Below are positions 1 through 8,409 of a stretch of 64,000 nucleotides of DNA, piece after piece. The notes below the pieces were generated by a model. It was given only the letters and a program-made list of their open reading frames with translations, was not told the DNA's origin and did no database searches. Source of the stretch: an uncultured Granulosicoccaceae bacterium (lineage in GTDB: Bacteria; Pseudomonadota; Gammaproteobacteria; Granulosicoccales; Granulosicoccaceae); assembly GCA_938020525.1 (NCBI GenBank), contig CALIHW010000080.1, positions 1-64,000 on the forward strand, written 5' to 3'. Positions within the stretch are counted from its first letter, which is position 1, and the number at the start of each line of letters is the position of its first letter. Position numbers and translations under genes: made by a program.

Positions 1-323
1 ACATATCGCACAGAACTTGTGCGACTTCACTTACCGTAGTTTTTGATCTGATTAACTTCCCTTGTGTGATCACGCCAAAAGTTGCGCTACTTCCGCATCC
101 GGTAAGACAGACATCTGTTTTTGAGCAGGCTGAGTAGGCTCTCACCCGTTTGGGTGAAGTAATTACTTTGATCAAATTTTATAGTCTGTGGATCGGAGTC
201 GTGGTGGAACAGGGAAGTTCGCTCTTAGTATTTTATGCCAAATACCAGGTAAGGGTCTAGACAGGGAGCTAGAGAAGACTAAGGTGTCGCTCTAAACCCG
301 CCCTGCTTTAACCACCCATGGCT
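1..323. other. Intergenic region without a recognisable gene
   Basis: I see no convincing coding region downstream of the LuxR-type gene. Two short hairpins are present: 7-23 (arms cgcaca/tgtgcg) and 142-157 (arms tcaccc/gggtga). Neither has a clear T-run in either direction, so I do not call a terminator. A gene running off the left edge is possible but leaves no readable part here. Confidence 0.5.
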
Positions 324-1469
324 TCAGTCTACTGGCGGGCTGGCCTTTAGCGCAAGTCGTGTCAGTTCGACTCGACTCTTACAACCTGTTTTACGATAGA
401 TCGCTTTCAATTGGGTTTTGATCGTATCGGGCTTTACGTTTCTGATTTCAGCAATATCTATGACGGAAGACCCTTTCACTAACAGCTGACAAACTTCAGC
501 CTCTGAGGAGGTAAGCCTATAGGCAGTTGCAAGCTTGTGGCAGTCGATATCAAGATCAGCAGAGATATCAATCAGTGTAATCAATGCACCGTTAAAGTGA
601 CTGGCGATCTCGGCCCCGGAATCTCTTAATGGTGCGACTTCTACAGATATCTGTCTGTCGGTGTTACTTCCTACAACCTGAAATGCTTCTGCAAGAGCTG
701 CGTTGCCAGACGATGTAGCGCAGCTGCTGTTTATTGCTCTGCGAATTGAATCTTCTGCAGTGCTCGATCTGCAGTGTATTAAATTGTCGCTACCTAAACT
801 GATTGAACTGCCGAGATCGAATATCCGGTTAGCTTCATCATTGCTAACGATAATGGTGCCACCGGGTTCGGCAATACAGAGCCCTACGCGAACGTGATCA
901 AGTGCTGATAAAACCGCTTTGTATTGAGACTTTAGAATTGAAAAAGTACGCCACAGCTCAACAGACTTGGCAGCATGGGGGAGCAGACTTTGCATTCTTT
1001 GCATGCTTTCATCCGGAATTGTCTGCATATGAGCTGGAAACTGGAAAGCGATATTGTCGGTCCAGCAAAGATTGTCATTCAGCTTGCATCCAACTTTTCG
1101 CATGAAACCCATATCGTTTCGGAAAAACTTATAATCTTCACGTTCATCGAGTTCGTCTAGATCTGTCCAGAAGTCCGTATCTTTCAACAAGGTTTGTTTT
1201 CTGTGCTTATGGACGAATTTCCAGGCAGCGAAGTCATACTTTTCAAACATCGCAAGAGTTTTTGTCATTTTTTCTGACGGGCAGTTTCTCCAAAACTCGC
1301 TGCCGAGGGAATAGCGCCATCGGGAATTGACATCGTTTTCCTGAAACATAATATTCGCGCTGTGCGCGCGAACGTAGTTGACGCACACATCTAAGGAGTT
1401 ATCCCATCCTTCAGAATTGCTGGCAGCGTCGTAAATTGAAATTAATGCTGCTGCTTGATTCCCAGCCAT
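324..1469 (-). CDS. LuxR-family transcriptional regulator with PAS-like region
   Basis: The last ~60 residues form a LuxR/NarL-type helix-turn-helix: it begins LTSSEAEVCQLL and continues through IAEIRNVKPDTIKTQLKAIY. A middle stretch (GGTIIVSNDEANRIF) looks like a degenerate PAS fold, which is common in this kind of stand-alone LuxR regulator; no receiver domain is visible, so it is not a standard response regulator. The open frame can begin at a GTG at 1496, but I prefer the ATG at 1469, which has an AAGGGA-like ribosome site at a suitable distance; this gives 381 residues. It is a single gene with the adenylate-kinase-like gene upstream on the same strand, about 365 bases away. Target and signal are unknown. 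The family call is firm; the function is open. Confidence 0.85.
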   Translation of the reverse strand: MAGNQAAALISIYDAASNSEGWDNSLDVCVNYVRAHSANIMFQENDVNSRWRYSLGSEFWRNCPSEKMTKTLAMFEKYDFAAWKFVHKHRKQTLLKDTDFWTDLDELDEREDYKFFRNDMGFMRKVGCKLNDNLCWTDNIAFQFPAHMQTIPDESMQRMQSLLPHAAKSVELWRTFSILKSQYKAVLSALDHVRVGLCIAEPGGTIIVSNDEANRIFDLGSSISLGSDNLIHCRSSTAEDSIRRAINSSCATSSGNAALAEAFQVVGSNTDRQISVEVAPLRDSGAEIASHFNGALITLIDISADLDIDCHKLATAYRLTSSEAEVCQLLVKGSSVIDIAEIRNVKPDTIKTQLKAIYRKTGCKSRVELTRLALKASPPVD

Positions 1470-1834
1470 ACCTTCGTGTTTCCCTTGGTTTAGCACTTAA
1501 TCCAGCGATCATTTTAGTATAAACAGTCAATTCTCAAAATGTCTCAAACTAACACTGATAGTTATCGATTATTGTTCGGGCAGGCGCATCCCCCGATTGG
1601 GGGATAACGTGCCTCTTTCGAGACTTTATTGGAGCTATAGGGGATTCAAAGCATCGACTTAGACCAAGTCCAATTTAAAATAATCCATAGTGTGCTCTCG
1701 GAATTTCAGCGTTCGCTGAAACTCGAAACTAAAGTTGAGATTTATGGCCGGAAGCTAAGGCAAGTCGAGCACGAAGGTAAGAAAATGAGCCGTGCGGGGT
1801 TGGTGTTAGCGGATGGCTGCCATTGGCGAAAGGG
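1470..1834. promoter_or_regulatory. Upstream region of the LuxR-type gene with an 18-base palindrome
   Basis: This 365-base gap holds no convincing gene. At 1588-1605 there is a perfect inverted repeat with arms atccccc and gggggat around a four-base loop, about 120 bases upstream of the LuxR-type start. With no T-run on the minus strand it is more likely an operator-like site or chance than a terminator. The overlapping plus-strand open frame at 1692-1988 runs into the next gene and has no protein-like features. Confidence 0.35.
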
Positions 1835-2764
1835 CTATGATCTTTTCTCACGCCTGGCTTCAAGTAGATCACGCACTATAATTCTGGGCACCCCAAGTGC
1901 ACGCAATGAAGTAGAAACCACGTTATCTATAGAATCCAAAAGCTGGAATTTACGTTTGCCATTTTCTTCAACGAATTCGGGCTGGTGAGCATCTATCAAA
2001 GAAATAGCTGAACCACCAAGCTCTGTTTTTATATAGTCAACAGATGGCTGTACGTTTTCTACATAGAATTCAAAACGGCTGCGGAGCGCTTCTTCATGGT
2101 CGTCTGCACGGCCTCGTTTACCGGCTCTGGTGCGCATCTCAGCTTTACTGATTGACAGGTGCAGTACTTTTACAACCGGCACGTTTACGCTATTCAGATA
2201 GCCGAGTAGATGTTCTGCTGCAGCTACGGTTCTCGGGTAGCCGTCCAAAATAAATGGTAAGTCGTGGCTGTCGTCGCCGTCGCTGTTTTTTGCCTGCAGG
2301 ATGGTGTCGATCTCTGCAGAGATGAGATCCTGCGTCCAGCGGTTAGGAATTAGCAGACCGCGAATGGTGCAGAACTCCAGCCATTCAAGCTGGCTGACAT
2401 CTTCACTGGAAGCAGCGCGGTTGAATATTTCTTGCACCTCTGGCAGGTAGCGGCGTACTTTTTCAGTGAGCTCATCGTTGGTGTCGATGCTGTCGAACAT
2501 GCTGACATCTTTCGAGAGCGAATATTTTTCTGCCAGAAGCTTTGCGTAGTTTGAATCTTCTTTTGAGCGCTCGACAGTGTTCCTCAGAATGCCACCCATT
2601 GATAGATGTCGCTCAGGATCGATCGATAGCATTTCGCACAGAGCCTGCGCCACCTCGCCTTTACCGCAGCTTGAAGGTCCGGTGAGAATCACCACACCTG
2701 GTCCGCGCAGGGAGATTTTTTCAACTCTGACCAGCGAAGGTGGGAGATACAAATTGGGGTTCAT
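1835..2764 (-). CDS. Adenylate-kinase-like nucleoside monophosphate kinase, enlarged
   Basis: From an ATG at 2764 (a TTG at 2782 is also in frame) the product is 309 residues. It has a P-loop, GPSSCGKG, at residues 29-36, and a SMGGILRNTV segment near 55-64 where true adenylate kinases have STGDMLR. DGYPRT at 174-179 corresponds to the adenylate kinase DGFPRT, and a GRADDHEEALRSRFEFY segment near 218-234 carries lid/closing residues. The spacing between the second and third motifs is about 100 residues, much longer than in ordinary Adk, so there is an inserted or divergent helical section. A standard adk is present elsewhere in the window (57093-57785), so this is probably a specialised paralogue rather than the housekeeping enzyme. 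Substrate is not deducible. It lies just downstream of proS on the same strand. Confidence 0.75.
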   Translation of the reverse strand: MNPNLYLPPSLVRVEKISLRGPGVVILTGPSSCGKGEVAQALCEMLSIDPERHLSMGGILRNTVERSKEDSNYAKLLAEKYSLSKDVSMFDSIDTNDELTEKVRRYLPEVQEIFNRAASSEDVSQLEWLEFCTIRGLLIPNRWTQDLISAEIDTILQAKNSDGDDSHDLPFILDGYPRTVAAAEHLLGYLNSVNVPVVKVLHLSISKAEMRTRAGKRGRADDHEEALRSRFEFYVENVQPSVDYIKTELGGSAISLIDAHQPEFVEENGKRKFQLLDSIDNVVSTSLRALGVPRIIVRDLLEARREKRS

Positions 2765-2865
2765 CAAAGGTGCCTGAATCAATTGGTTTAAATATACCGG
2801 TGGTCGGAGTTGTTTGTATTATGTTTGTTTTACTGGGGCTGAGACGTTTGTTCCTGGCAGATTTG

Positions 2866-4581
2866 TCAGCTACCGAGTTTGTCGAGCAGAAATTGTTTAA
2901 TGTCAGCAACCGACACATCAGTGGAATTATCATCCGTTCTGCCTTTAAATTCTACAACGCCCTTCTCAAGTCCTTTATCACTTATGACTACTCGCATCGG
3001 TATGCCGATCAGTTCCATCTCACTGAACATGACGCCGGGCCGATTGTCTCGATCGTCAAACAACACATCTATGCCTGCGCGCTTTAAGTCTTCATAAAGT
3101 TTTTCTGCCTCGGCTTTTAATTTGTCCGATTTTTTCTTGTTGATTGGCAAGATCGCGACTTCAAACGGTGCAATTGGCAGAGGCCAGATGATGCCGTTTT
3201 CGTCGTGGTTTTGTTCAATTGCAGCTGCCGCCACGCGCGTAATACCGATACCGTAGCATCCCATCGACATCAAACGCGCTTTGCCGTTTTCGTCGAGTAC
3301 ACTAGCCTGCATAGCCTGACTGTATTTGTCACCAAGCTGGAAAATATGGCCGACTTCTATGCCGCGCATTATCTGTAGTTCACCCCTGCCATCGGGTGAT
3401 GGATCACCTGGTTCAATATTACGCAGGTCTGCAGTGATCGGGTTCTCTGCGTCGCGTCCCCAGTTGATGCCGAAGTAGTGCTTGTCTTCGATATTTGCAC
3501 CAGCACCAAAGTCTGACATCGCAGCGACGGTGTGATCTGCAATCACAGGCATAGGCAGTTTTACCGGGCCGAGTGAGCCAGGGCCGGCACCGACTGCTGT
3601 GCGTATTTCATTCTCACTGGCGAATTCCATTGGCGTTTTAACCAGCGGATGATTGTTAGCCTTTACTTCATTAAGCTGATGATCCCCTCTAACCAACAGC
3701 GCGATTAAGTCTGATTCGCATTCTTCTGAGGCATGGCAGATAAGTGTCTTAATGGTTTTTTCAATTGGCAGATTAAAGTTATCAATTAGTGCCTGAATCG
3801 TTTTGGTTTCTGGTGTGTCGATCAGCGTCATCTCTTGCGATGGTTCCGCACGTTCGTCATTGCAGATAGATTCGGCTTTTTCAAGGTTGGCTGCATAGTC
3901 ACCTTCAGTGGAGTAAGCGATCGCATCTTCACCACTGTCTGCAAGCACGTGAAACTCTTTTGATCCCGAGCCACCAATGACACCGCTATCTGCCTCAACA
4001 GAGCGGAACTTCAAATGCATGCGCGAAAATATATTGGAGTAAGCCTGATGCATATCATCAAAAGTCTCTTGCAGCGACTCCGGGGAAGCATGAAATGAGT
4101 AGGCGTCTTTCATGATGAATTCCCGACTACGCATGACACCGAAGCGCGGGCGGACCTCATCACGAAACTTGGTTTGTATCTGGTAGTAGTTAACCGGTAG
4201 TTGCTTGTAGCTGCGCAGATCACGACGGGCGATGTCAGTGATAACTTCTTCGTGGGTGGGGCCCATGCAGAAGTCGCGCTGGTGGCGGTCCTTAAATCGC
4301 AACAACTCGGGGCCGAACTCTCCCCAGCGGCCCGATTCTTCCCATAATTCGCTAGGCTGGACCGCAGGCATAAGTAGTTCTGCGGCCCCGGTGTTGTTCA
4401 TTTCTTCGCGGACAATATTTTCAATTTTGCGCAGAACCCGCAGGCCCAGTGGCATCCAGGTGTAGAGACCGGCGGCAAGACGGCGGATCATGCCGGCTCG
4501 CAGCATCAGTTGATGGCTGATTACCTCCGCGTCAGCGGGTGATTCTTTGGTGGTAGCGATTTGTAAATTGCTGGTGCGCAT
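2866..4581 (-). CDS. proS: Prolyl-tRNA synthetase
   Basis: Charges tRNA-Pro with proline in the cytoplasm. The protein follows the bacterial-type ProS very closely: N-terminal [20 protein letters not shown], class II motif 2 around [17 protein letters not shown], an inserted YbaK-like editing domain in the middle, motif 3 near [14 protein letters not shown] and the C-terminal anticodon-binding domain. The longest open frame starts at 4650, but the ATG at 4581 begins MRTSNLQ, which matches the usual MRTS start of the family and gives 571 residues; the extra 23 residues upstream look non-coding. The adenylate-kinase-like gene follows after 101 bases and may be co-transcribed. Confidence 0.97.
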   Translation of the reverse strand: MRTSNLQIATTKESPADAEVISHQLMLRAGMIRRLAAGLYTWMPLGLRVLRKIENIVREEMNNTGAAELLMPAVQPSELWEESGRWGEFGPELLRFKDRHQRDFCMGPTHEEVITDIARRDLRSYKQLPVNYYQIQTKFRDEVRPRFGVMRSREFIMKDAYSFHASPESLQETFDDMHQAYSNIFSRMHLKFRSVEADSGVIGGSGSKEFHVLADSGEDAIAYSTEGDYAANLEKAESICNDERAEPSQEMTLIDTPETKTIQALIDNFNLPIEKTIKTLICHASEECESDLIALLVRGDHQLNEVKANNHPLVKTPMEFASENEIRTAVGAGPGSLGPVKLPMPVIADHTVAAMSDFGAGANIEDKHYFGINWGRDAENPITADLRNIEPGDPSPDGRGELQIMRGIEVGHIFQLGDKYSQAMQASVLDENGKARLMSMGCYGIGITRVAAAAIEQNHDENGIIWPLPIAPFEVAILPINKKKSDKLKAEAEKLYEDLKRAGIDVLFDDRDNRPGVMFSEMELIGIPMRVVISDKGLEKGVVEFKGRTDDNSTDVSVADIKQFLLDKLGS

Positions 4582-4951
4582 AGAGTTCTTGGTTGTTAAT
4601 GTCAGATGAACGGGGGTTGTTGTAGGATAGCGCAACCCGCGAGAATTCATGCGGGTTACGAAAGTGTGGCACAGGGAATCGTCGACAGGAAGCGGCGTCC
4701 GGTGTGCGTTGTCAGGATGACGACATCGTCAGCTTTATGACGCTGCATGCACGAGCCGGCATCTGAGCTATCCTACGTAAACAACTCCAGAAAAAACAAC
4801 TCTAGAAAAAACAACAATATGCCGGCGTGTTGCTCTAAGACCATAGTCACTGGTTGTGGGTAGTGGTTGCGAAGACACGAGATACGATCCGGAAGAATTT
4901 GCCCCGTACACAATTAGCTGATTGGCTGAAATTGGTTAGATCATTATAAAA
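4582..4951. promoter_or_regulatory. Divergent promoter region between proS and the permease gene
   Basis: No gene is visible. The region must carry the promoters of both divergent genes, though I cannot mark convincing -35/-10 pairs. It includes a tandem repeat of a 15-base unit (acaactccagaaaaa) at 4781-4810, with a partial third copy. Confidence 0.5.
4781..4815. repeat. Tandem 15-base repeat, two copies plus a partial
   Basis: acaactccagaaaaa at 4781-4795 is followed directly by acaactctagaaaaa at 4796-4810 (one mismatch) and then acaac. It looks like a replication-slippage duplication in the intergenic region upstream of the permease gene. Confidence 0.85.
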
Positions 4952-6079
4952 ATGCTAGACCCGATAAGAGAATGGTATCAGCGGAACTTCTCTGATCCGC
5001 AAGCAGTTATTCTCGCACTCATTCTTATATTTGCATTCCTGATCATCTGGTTGTTGGGTGGAGTGCTCGCGCCTGTGTTAGTGGCATTGGTATTCGCCTA
5101 TCTGCTGGATGGTGTGGTGACAGCAATGCAGCGTTATCACATTCCCAGACCGCTGGCCGCGACTACAGTGATGCTTGTGTTTGTGTTCTTTTGTCTTCTG
5201 TTGCTTTTCGGTGTGATGCCTCTGTTATCGCAACAGGTAACTTCACTGATAAGAGAACTGCCGAATATGATTGCCAAAGGTCAGGAAGGATTGCAACGCT
5301 TGCCTGAGCTTTACCCGGCGATATTCACTGAAGAACAGATTATGGATCTGATTGGCAACGTCCGTAGTCAGGTCGGGCGCTGGGGTCAGAACTTTCTTTC
5401 ATTCTCCATTGCCAGCGCATTGAATCTCTTTGTTATCGCTATTTATGTAGTACTTGTGCCGTTGATTGTATTCTTTGCACTTAAAGATAAACCATTGCTG
5501 CTTGGGTGGGCGCGCGGTTTTATGCCTAACCGAAGCCAGCTTGCAGAGAAAGTCTGGCATGAGGCAGATGCAAAGATAGCCAATTATATTCGTGGCAAGT
5601 TTATAGAGATCATGATTGTCTGGCTGGTCAGCTACGTGACCTTTGCGTTAATGGGACTGAACTATGCGGTGCTGCTTAGTTTTCTGGTTGGCATATCGGT
5701 AATCATTCCATTTGTGGGTGCGGTGGTCGTGACGTTACCGATTGCAATCATTGCCTACTTTCAGTGGGGCTTTACCGCCAAGCTCGGGTATCTGTTGGTG
5801 GCCTATCAGATCATTCAAATACTTGATGGCAACGTGCTTGTGCCATTGTTGTTCTCAGAAGTAGTTGATCTGCATCCGTTAGCGATTATTATCTCAGTGC
5901 TCTTTTTTGGTGGTTTGTGGGGGATTCTCGGTGTCTTCTTTGCCATTCCACTCGCCGCACTAATGCAGGCAATTCTTGATGCCTGGCCACGGCACAGGCA
6001 TGGAAGTACAGATGACGATACCGAGCCGGTGAAACGTGGCTCTGATCGTCGGTTGAAAGCGCCGAGGAAGGCGTCCTGA
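4952..6079 (+). CDS. PerM/AI-2E family membrane transporter
   Basis: A 375-residue multi-pass inner-membrane protein of the AI-2E transporter (PerM, formerly UPF0118) family. Two strong hydrophobic segments lie near residues 20-50 and another at about 66-90, followed by an amphipathic periplasmic-type section. Four or more further hydrophobic segments end in the typical VDLHPLAIIISVLFFGGLWG block with IPLAALMQAIL near the C terminus. Members export small molecules or act as Na+/H+ antiporters; the substrate cannot be read from the sequence. The C-terminal tail is short and charged. It is followed by a strong hairpin terminator at 6184-6207, so it is probably transcribed alone. Confidence 0.9.
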   Translation: MLDPIREWYQRNFSDPQAVILALILIFAFLIIWLLGGVLAPVLVALVFAYLLDGVVTAMQRYHIPRPLAATTVMLVFVFFCLLLLFGVMPLLSQQVTSLIRELPNMIAKGQEGLQRLPELYPAIFTEEQIMDLIGNVRSQVGRWGQNFLSFSIASALNLFVIAIYVVLVPLIVFFALKDKPLLLGWARGFMPNRSQLAEKVWHEADAKIANYIRGKFIEIMIVWLVSYVTFALMGLNYAVLLSFLVGISVIIPFVGAVVVTLPIAIIAYFQWGFTAKLGYLLVAYQIIQILDGNVLVPLLFSEVVDLHPLAIIISVLFFGGLWGILGVFFAIPLAALMQAILDAWPRHRHGSTDDDTEPVKRGSDRRLKAPRKAS

Positions 6080-6479
6080 ACTCCTTTCTGAGGCCACCGA
6101 TAAATCGGGGAATCGGAGCGACTAACTCTCGCCGCAAAGCTTGGGCTCGGACACTCCTGCTTTAACAGGGTGCCTCTTACTGAGTTGCGGAGCGCCGCAA
6201 CTTTTTTCTTTGCGGCGATATCTTTATCAATTTTCCAGATCTGAGCCACGTCCCTGCTTGGGGAGGGTCAACGCGGGAGCGGCTCGGGAGGGGTTGTCGC
6301 TCACGTGGCGCCGCTTATTGTAATTATTTGCACAAGCGGAAAACCGACATCACCCCGGCTTTCAGACACCGCCACTTCATTGTCCATATGAGCAAATACC
6401 GTCAGACTTAGCTTGTATCACCCTGGCGCGATCAGTAAGCTATCGGCTCTTCTATGTGCTTTTTATAAGAGGCAAGCCA
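6080..6479. other. Intergenic region between the permease gene and dapA
   Basis: This 400-base gap contains a strong intrinsic terminator (6184-6207). It then has a GC-rich segment at about 6240-6330 and an AT-rich approach to dapA with a good AAGAGGC ribosome site just before the ATG. No protein-coding gene is evident. The terminator is 105 bases from the permease stop, so a small transcript ending there cannot be excluded. Confidence 0.45.
6184..6207 (+). terminator. Intrinsic terminator
   Basis: Perfect 7-base stem gttgcgg/ccgcaac with loop agcg, followed by six T residues. It would stop transcription from the permease gene. Confidence 0.88.
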
Positions 6480-7358
6480 ATGTTCCAGGGCAGTATCGTT
6501 GCAATTGTGACCCCCATGCTAAATGACGGTGCAGTAGACTTCGATGCTCTAAAAAAACTGGTCAAATTTCACGTTGATGCTGGCACAGATGCCATTGTTT
6601 CGGTTGGTACCACCGGTGAGTCCGCGACACTTAGCATGGCGGAGCACTCCGAGGTAATTAGCAAGACCATCGAATTTGCCGGTGGTGCGATTCCGGTTAT
6701 TGCAGGTACGGGTGCGAATTCAACTACCGAAGCGCTTGAACTCACTGAGAATGCCAAGGCCGCCGGTGCAGACGCGTGTTTGCTGGTGACGCCGTACTAC
6801 AACAAACCAACCCAGGAAGGTTTGTACCAGCACTTTAAGAAGATTGCCGATTCAGTCGATGTGCCGATCATTCTCTACAATGTGCCAGGGCGTACCTCGG
6901 TCGATATGACTGCGGCAACCACAGCGCGTCTTGCAGAAATTAAAAATATTATCGGTACCAAAGAGGCGCACGGCACGGTTGAGCGCATTAAAGAAGTCGT
7001 TTCTTTATGCCCTGATGATTTTATGGTTTTCACCGGTGATGACAGTACTGCGATGGAGAGTATTCTTGCAGGTGCACGCGGCAACATTTCGGTTACTGCT
7101 AATGTAGCTCCGGCAATCATGGCGCAGATGTGTGCAGCAGCACTGGCTAAAGATGATGCAAAGGCTCGCGAACTTGATGCGCAGGTATCTGATCTTCACA
7201 AGGATCTCTTTATCGAGTCGAGTCCTATTCCTGCAAAGTGGGCACTGCAGCAGATGGGTCTTATCAAACCCGGTATCAGATTGCCTCTGACACCGTTGGC
7301 TGACGATTGTCATGCAAAAGTGTCATCAGCACTAAAGAAAGCCGGTGCTTTGACCTGA
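6480..7358 (+). CDS. dapA: 4-hydroxy-tetrahydrodipicolinate synthase
   Basis: Condenses pyruvate with aspartate semialdehyde in the lysine/diaminopimelate pathway. The start is the ATG at 6480 (MFQGSIVAIVTPM), preceded by AAGAGGC; the in-frame upstream ATG at 6456 adds eight residues that the family lacks. The 292-residue product has the substrate-binding TT pair at 44-45, the YNVPGRT block with Tyr133 and Arg138, and the Schiff-base lysine at 161 in the GTKEAHG segment. Length and motifs are as in E. coli DapA. It is followed by a metallo-beta-lactamase gene after 124 bases. Confidence 0.97.
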   Translation: MFQGSIVAIVTPMLNDGAVDFDALKKLVKFHVDAGTDAIVSVGTTGESATLSMAEHSEVISKTIEFAGGAIPVIAGTGANSTTEALELTENAKAAGADACLLVTPYYNKPTQEGLYQHFKKIADSVDVPIILYNVPGRTSVDMTAATTARLAEIKNIIGTKEAHGTVERIKEVVSLCPDDFMVFTGDDSTAMESILAGARGNISVTANVAPAIMAQMCAAALAKDDAKARELDAQVSDLHKDLFIESSPIPAKWALQQMGLIKPGIRLPLTPLADDCHAKVSSALKKAGALT

Positions 7359-7482
7359 TTGTCGATCCCTGCCGGGCCACACGAACGGTCCGGAGTTATC
7401 GCTTCGTCACTTATGTTTGTGGCGGAATAGTAGAAGATAGACCCGCTGTTTTCTTTTATTTCCATTAGGGCGATGTCATCCC

Positions 7483-8250
7483 ATGAGTGTGCAGTTTGCC
7501 AGTCTCGGCAGCGGTAGCAGCGGTAACTCTACACTGGTGCGTGTTGGTGACACGTTGCTGCTGGTTGATGTGGGTTTCTCTGCCAAAGCCATCACACAGA
7601 GAATGGCGACGCTTGATGTAAATCCGTCTGACCTTCACGGTATTCTGATATCGCACGAACACTCTGATCACGTTAAGGGTCTGTCAGTACTTGCACGCAA
7701 GCACGATATCCCTGTTTGGCTTACCCATGGTACGTTCAAAAAACTCAAAGATAAAAATCTGCCCAGCGTGGAGTTTCTACATCCGCATGGGTCATTCTGT
7801 ATTGGTGACGCCAAGATTACCCCGTTTCCAGTTCCACATGATGCGGCAGAGCCTTGCCAGTACATTGTTGGTGATGGCTCTCGTCGATTGGCGATCGCGA
7901 CTGATATGGGCTTTGTCACCGAGTACGTTTACGAGCAGTTGACCGGCGTTGATGCCTTGTTGCTTGAGGCGAACTACGATGGGCAGATGCTGAGCAATGG
8001 TTCATACCCCTGGGCACTGCGCAAGCGAATCGATGGCAATTACGGCCATCTCAGTAATGATCAGTCTGCCGCCCTTGCAGCCGCCCTTGAACACGCAGGG
8101 CTGCAGAAACTCTGTCTCGGGCATTTGAGCGAAAACAACAATACTCCTGATACCGCGCTGGATTCTGTTGCAAACCGATTACGTCGCGCAGATGAGGACG
8201 TACACGTGCTGCAAAGGTATAATTCCAGTCCCTGGTACGCGGTAGCCTGA
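7483..8250 (+). CDS. MBL-fold metal-dependent hydrolase (WalJ/YycJ-like)
   Basis: A 255-residue metallo-beta-lactamase-fold protein. The N terminus ASLGSGSSGNSTLV is typical of the YycJ/WalJ-type subgroup, and the metal-binding HEHSDH motif lies at residues 58-63. Further candidate metal ligands are His115 region (PVPHDA), ATDMGF and the GHLS near the C terminus. Members of this subgroup are thought to be phosphodiesterases or nucleases, in some bacteria linked to DNA repair or cell-wall control. The precise substrate is not known here. The gene probably belongs with dapA in direction, but the spacing leaves room for its own promoter. Confidence 0.88.
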   Translation: MSVQFASLGSGSSGNSTLVRVGDTLLLVDVGFSAKAITQRMATLDVNPSDLHGILISHEHSDHVKGLSVLARKHDIPVWLTHGTFKKLKDKNLPSVEFLHPHGSFCIGDAKITPFPVPHDAAEPCQYIVGDGSRRLAIATDMGFVTEYVYEQLTGVDALLLEANYDGQMLSNGSYPWALRKRIDGNYGHLSNDQSAALAAALEHAGLQKLCLGHLSENNNTPDTALDSVANRLRRADEDVHVLQRYNSSPWYAVA

Positions 8251-8409
8251 TTTGTACCTCAAGGTCAGAATGTTCTGGCCTCAGAATTACGCTCTCCGAT
8301 TGCAGTCTGTTTACAGGTGCAGGTTTGGCGGGTTCGGTAAATCAATGCTTCCGCGACCCACTGCGTTAATACAGAATTACTAACAGAACCGTTTAAATCA
8401 GGATCGCCG

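Noticed and set aside
1692-1988. Plus-strand 98-codon open frame
   Set aside because: More than half of it is antisense to the adenylate-kinase-like gene, and the protein shows no domain or plausible start context.
2740-3087. Plus-strand 115-codon open frame
   Set aside because: It lies antisense to the ends of proS and the adenylate-kinase-like gene, both of which have clear family sequence on the other strand.
8262-8281. Hairpin after the MBL-fold gene as a terminator
   Set aside because: The stem (aggtcaga/tctggcct, one wobble pair) is good but has no T-run behind it.
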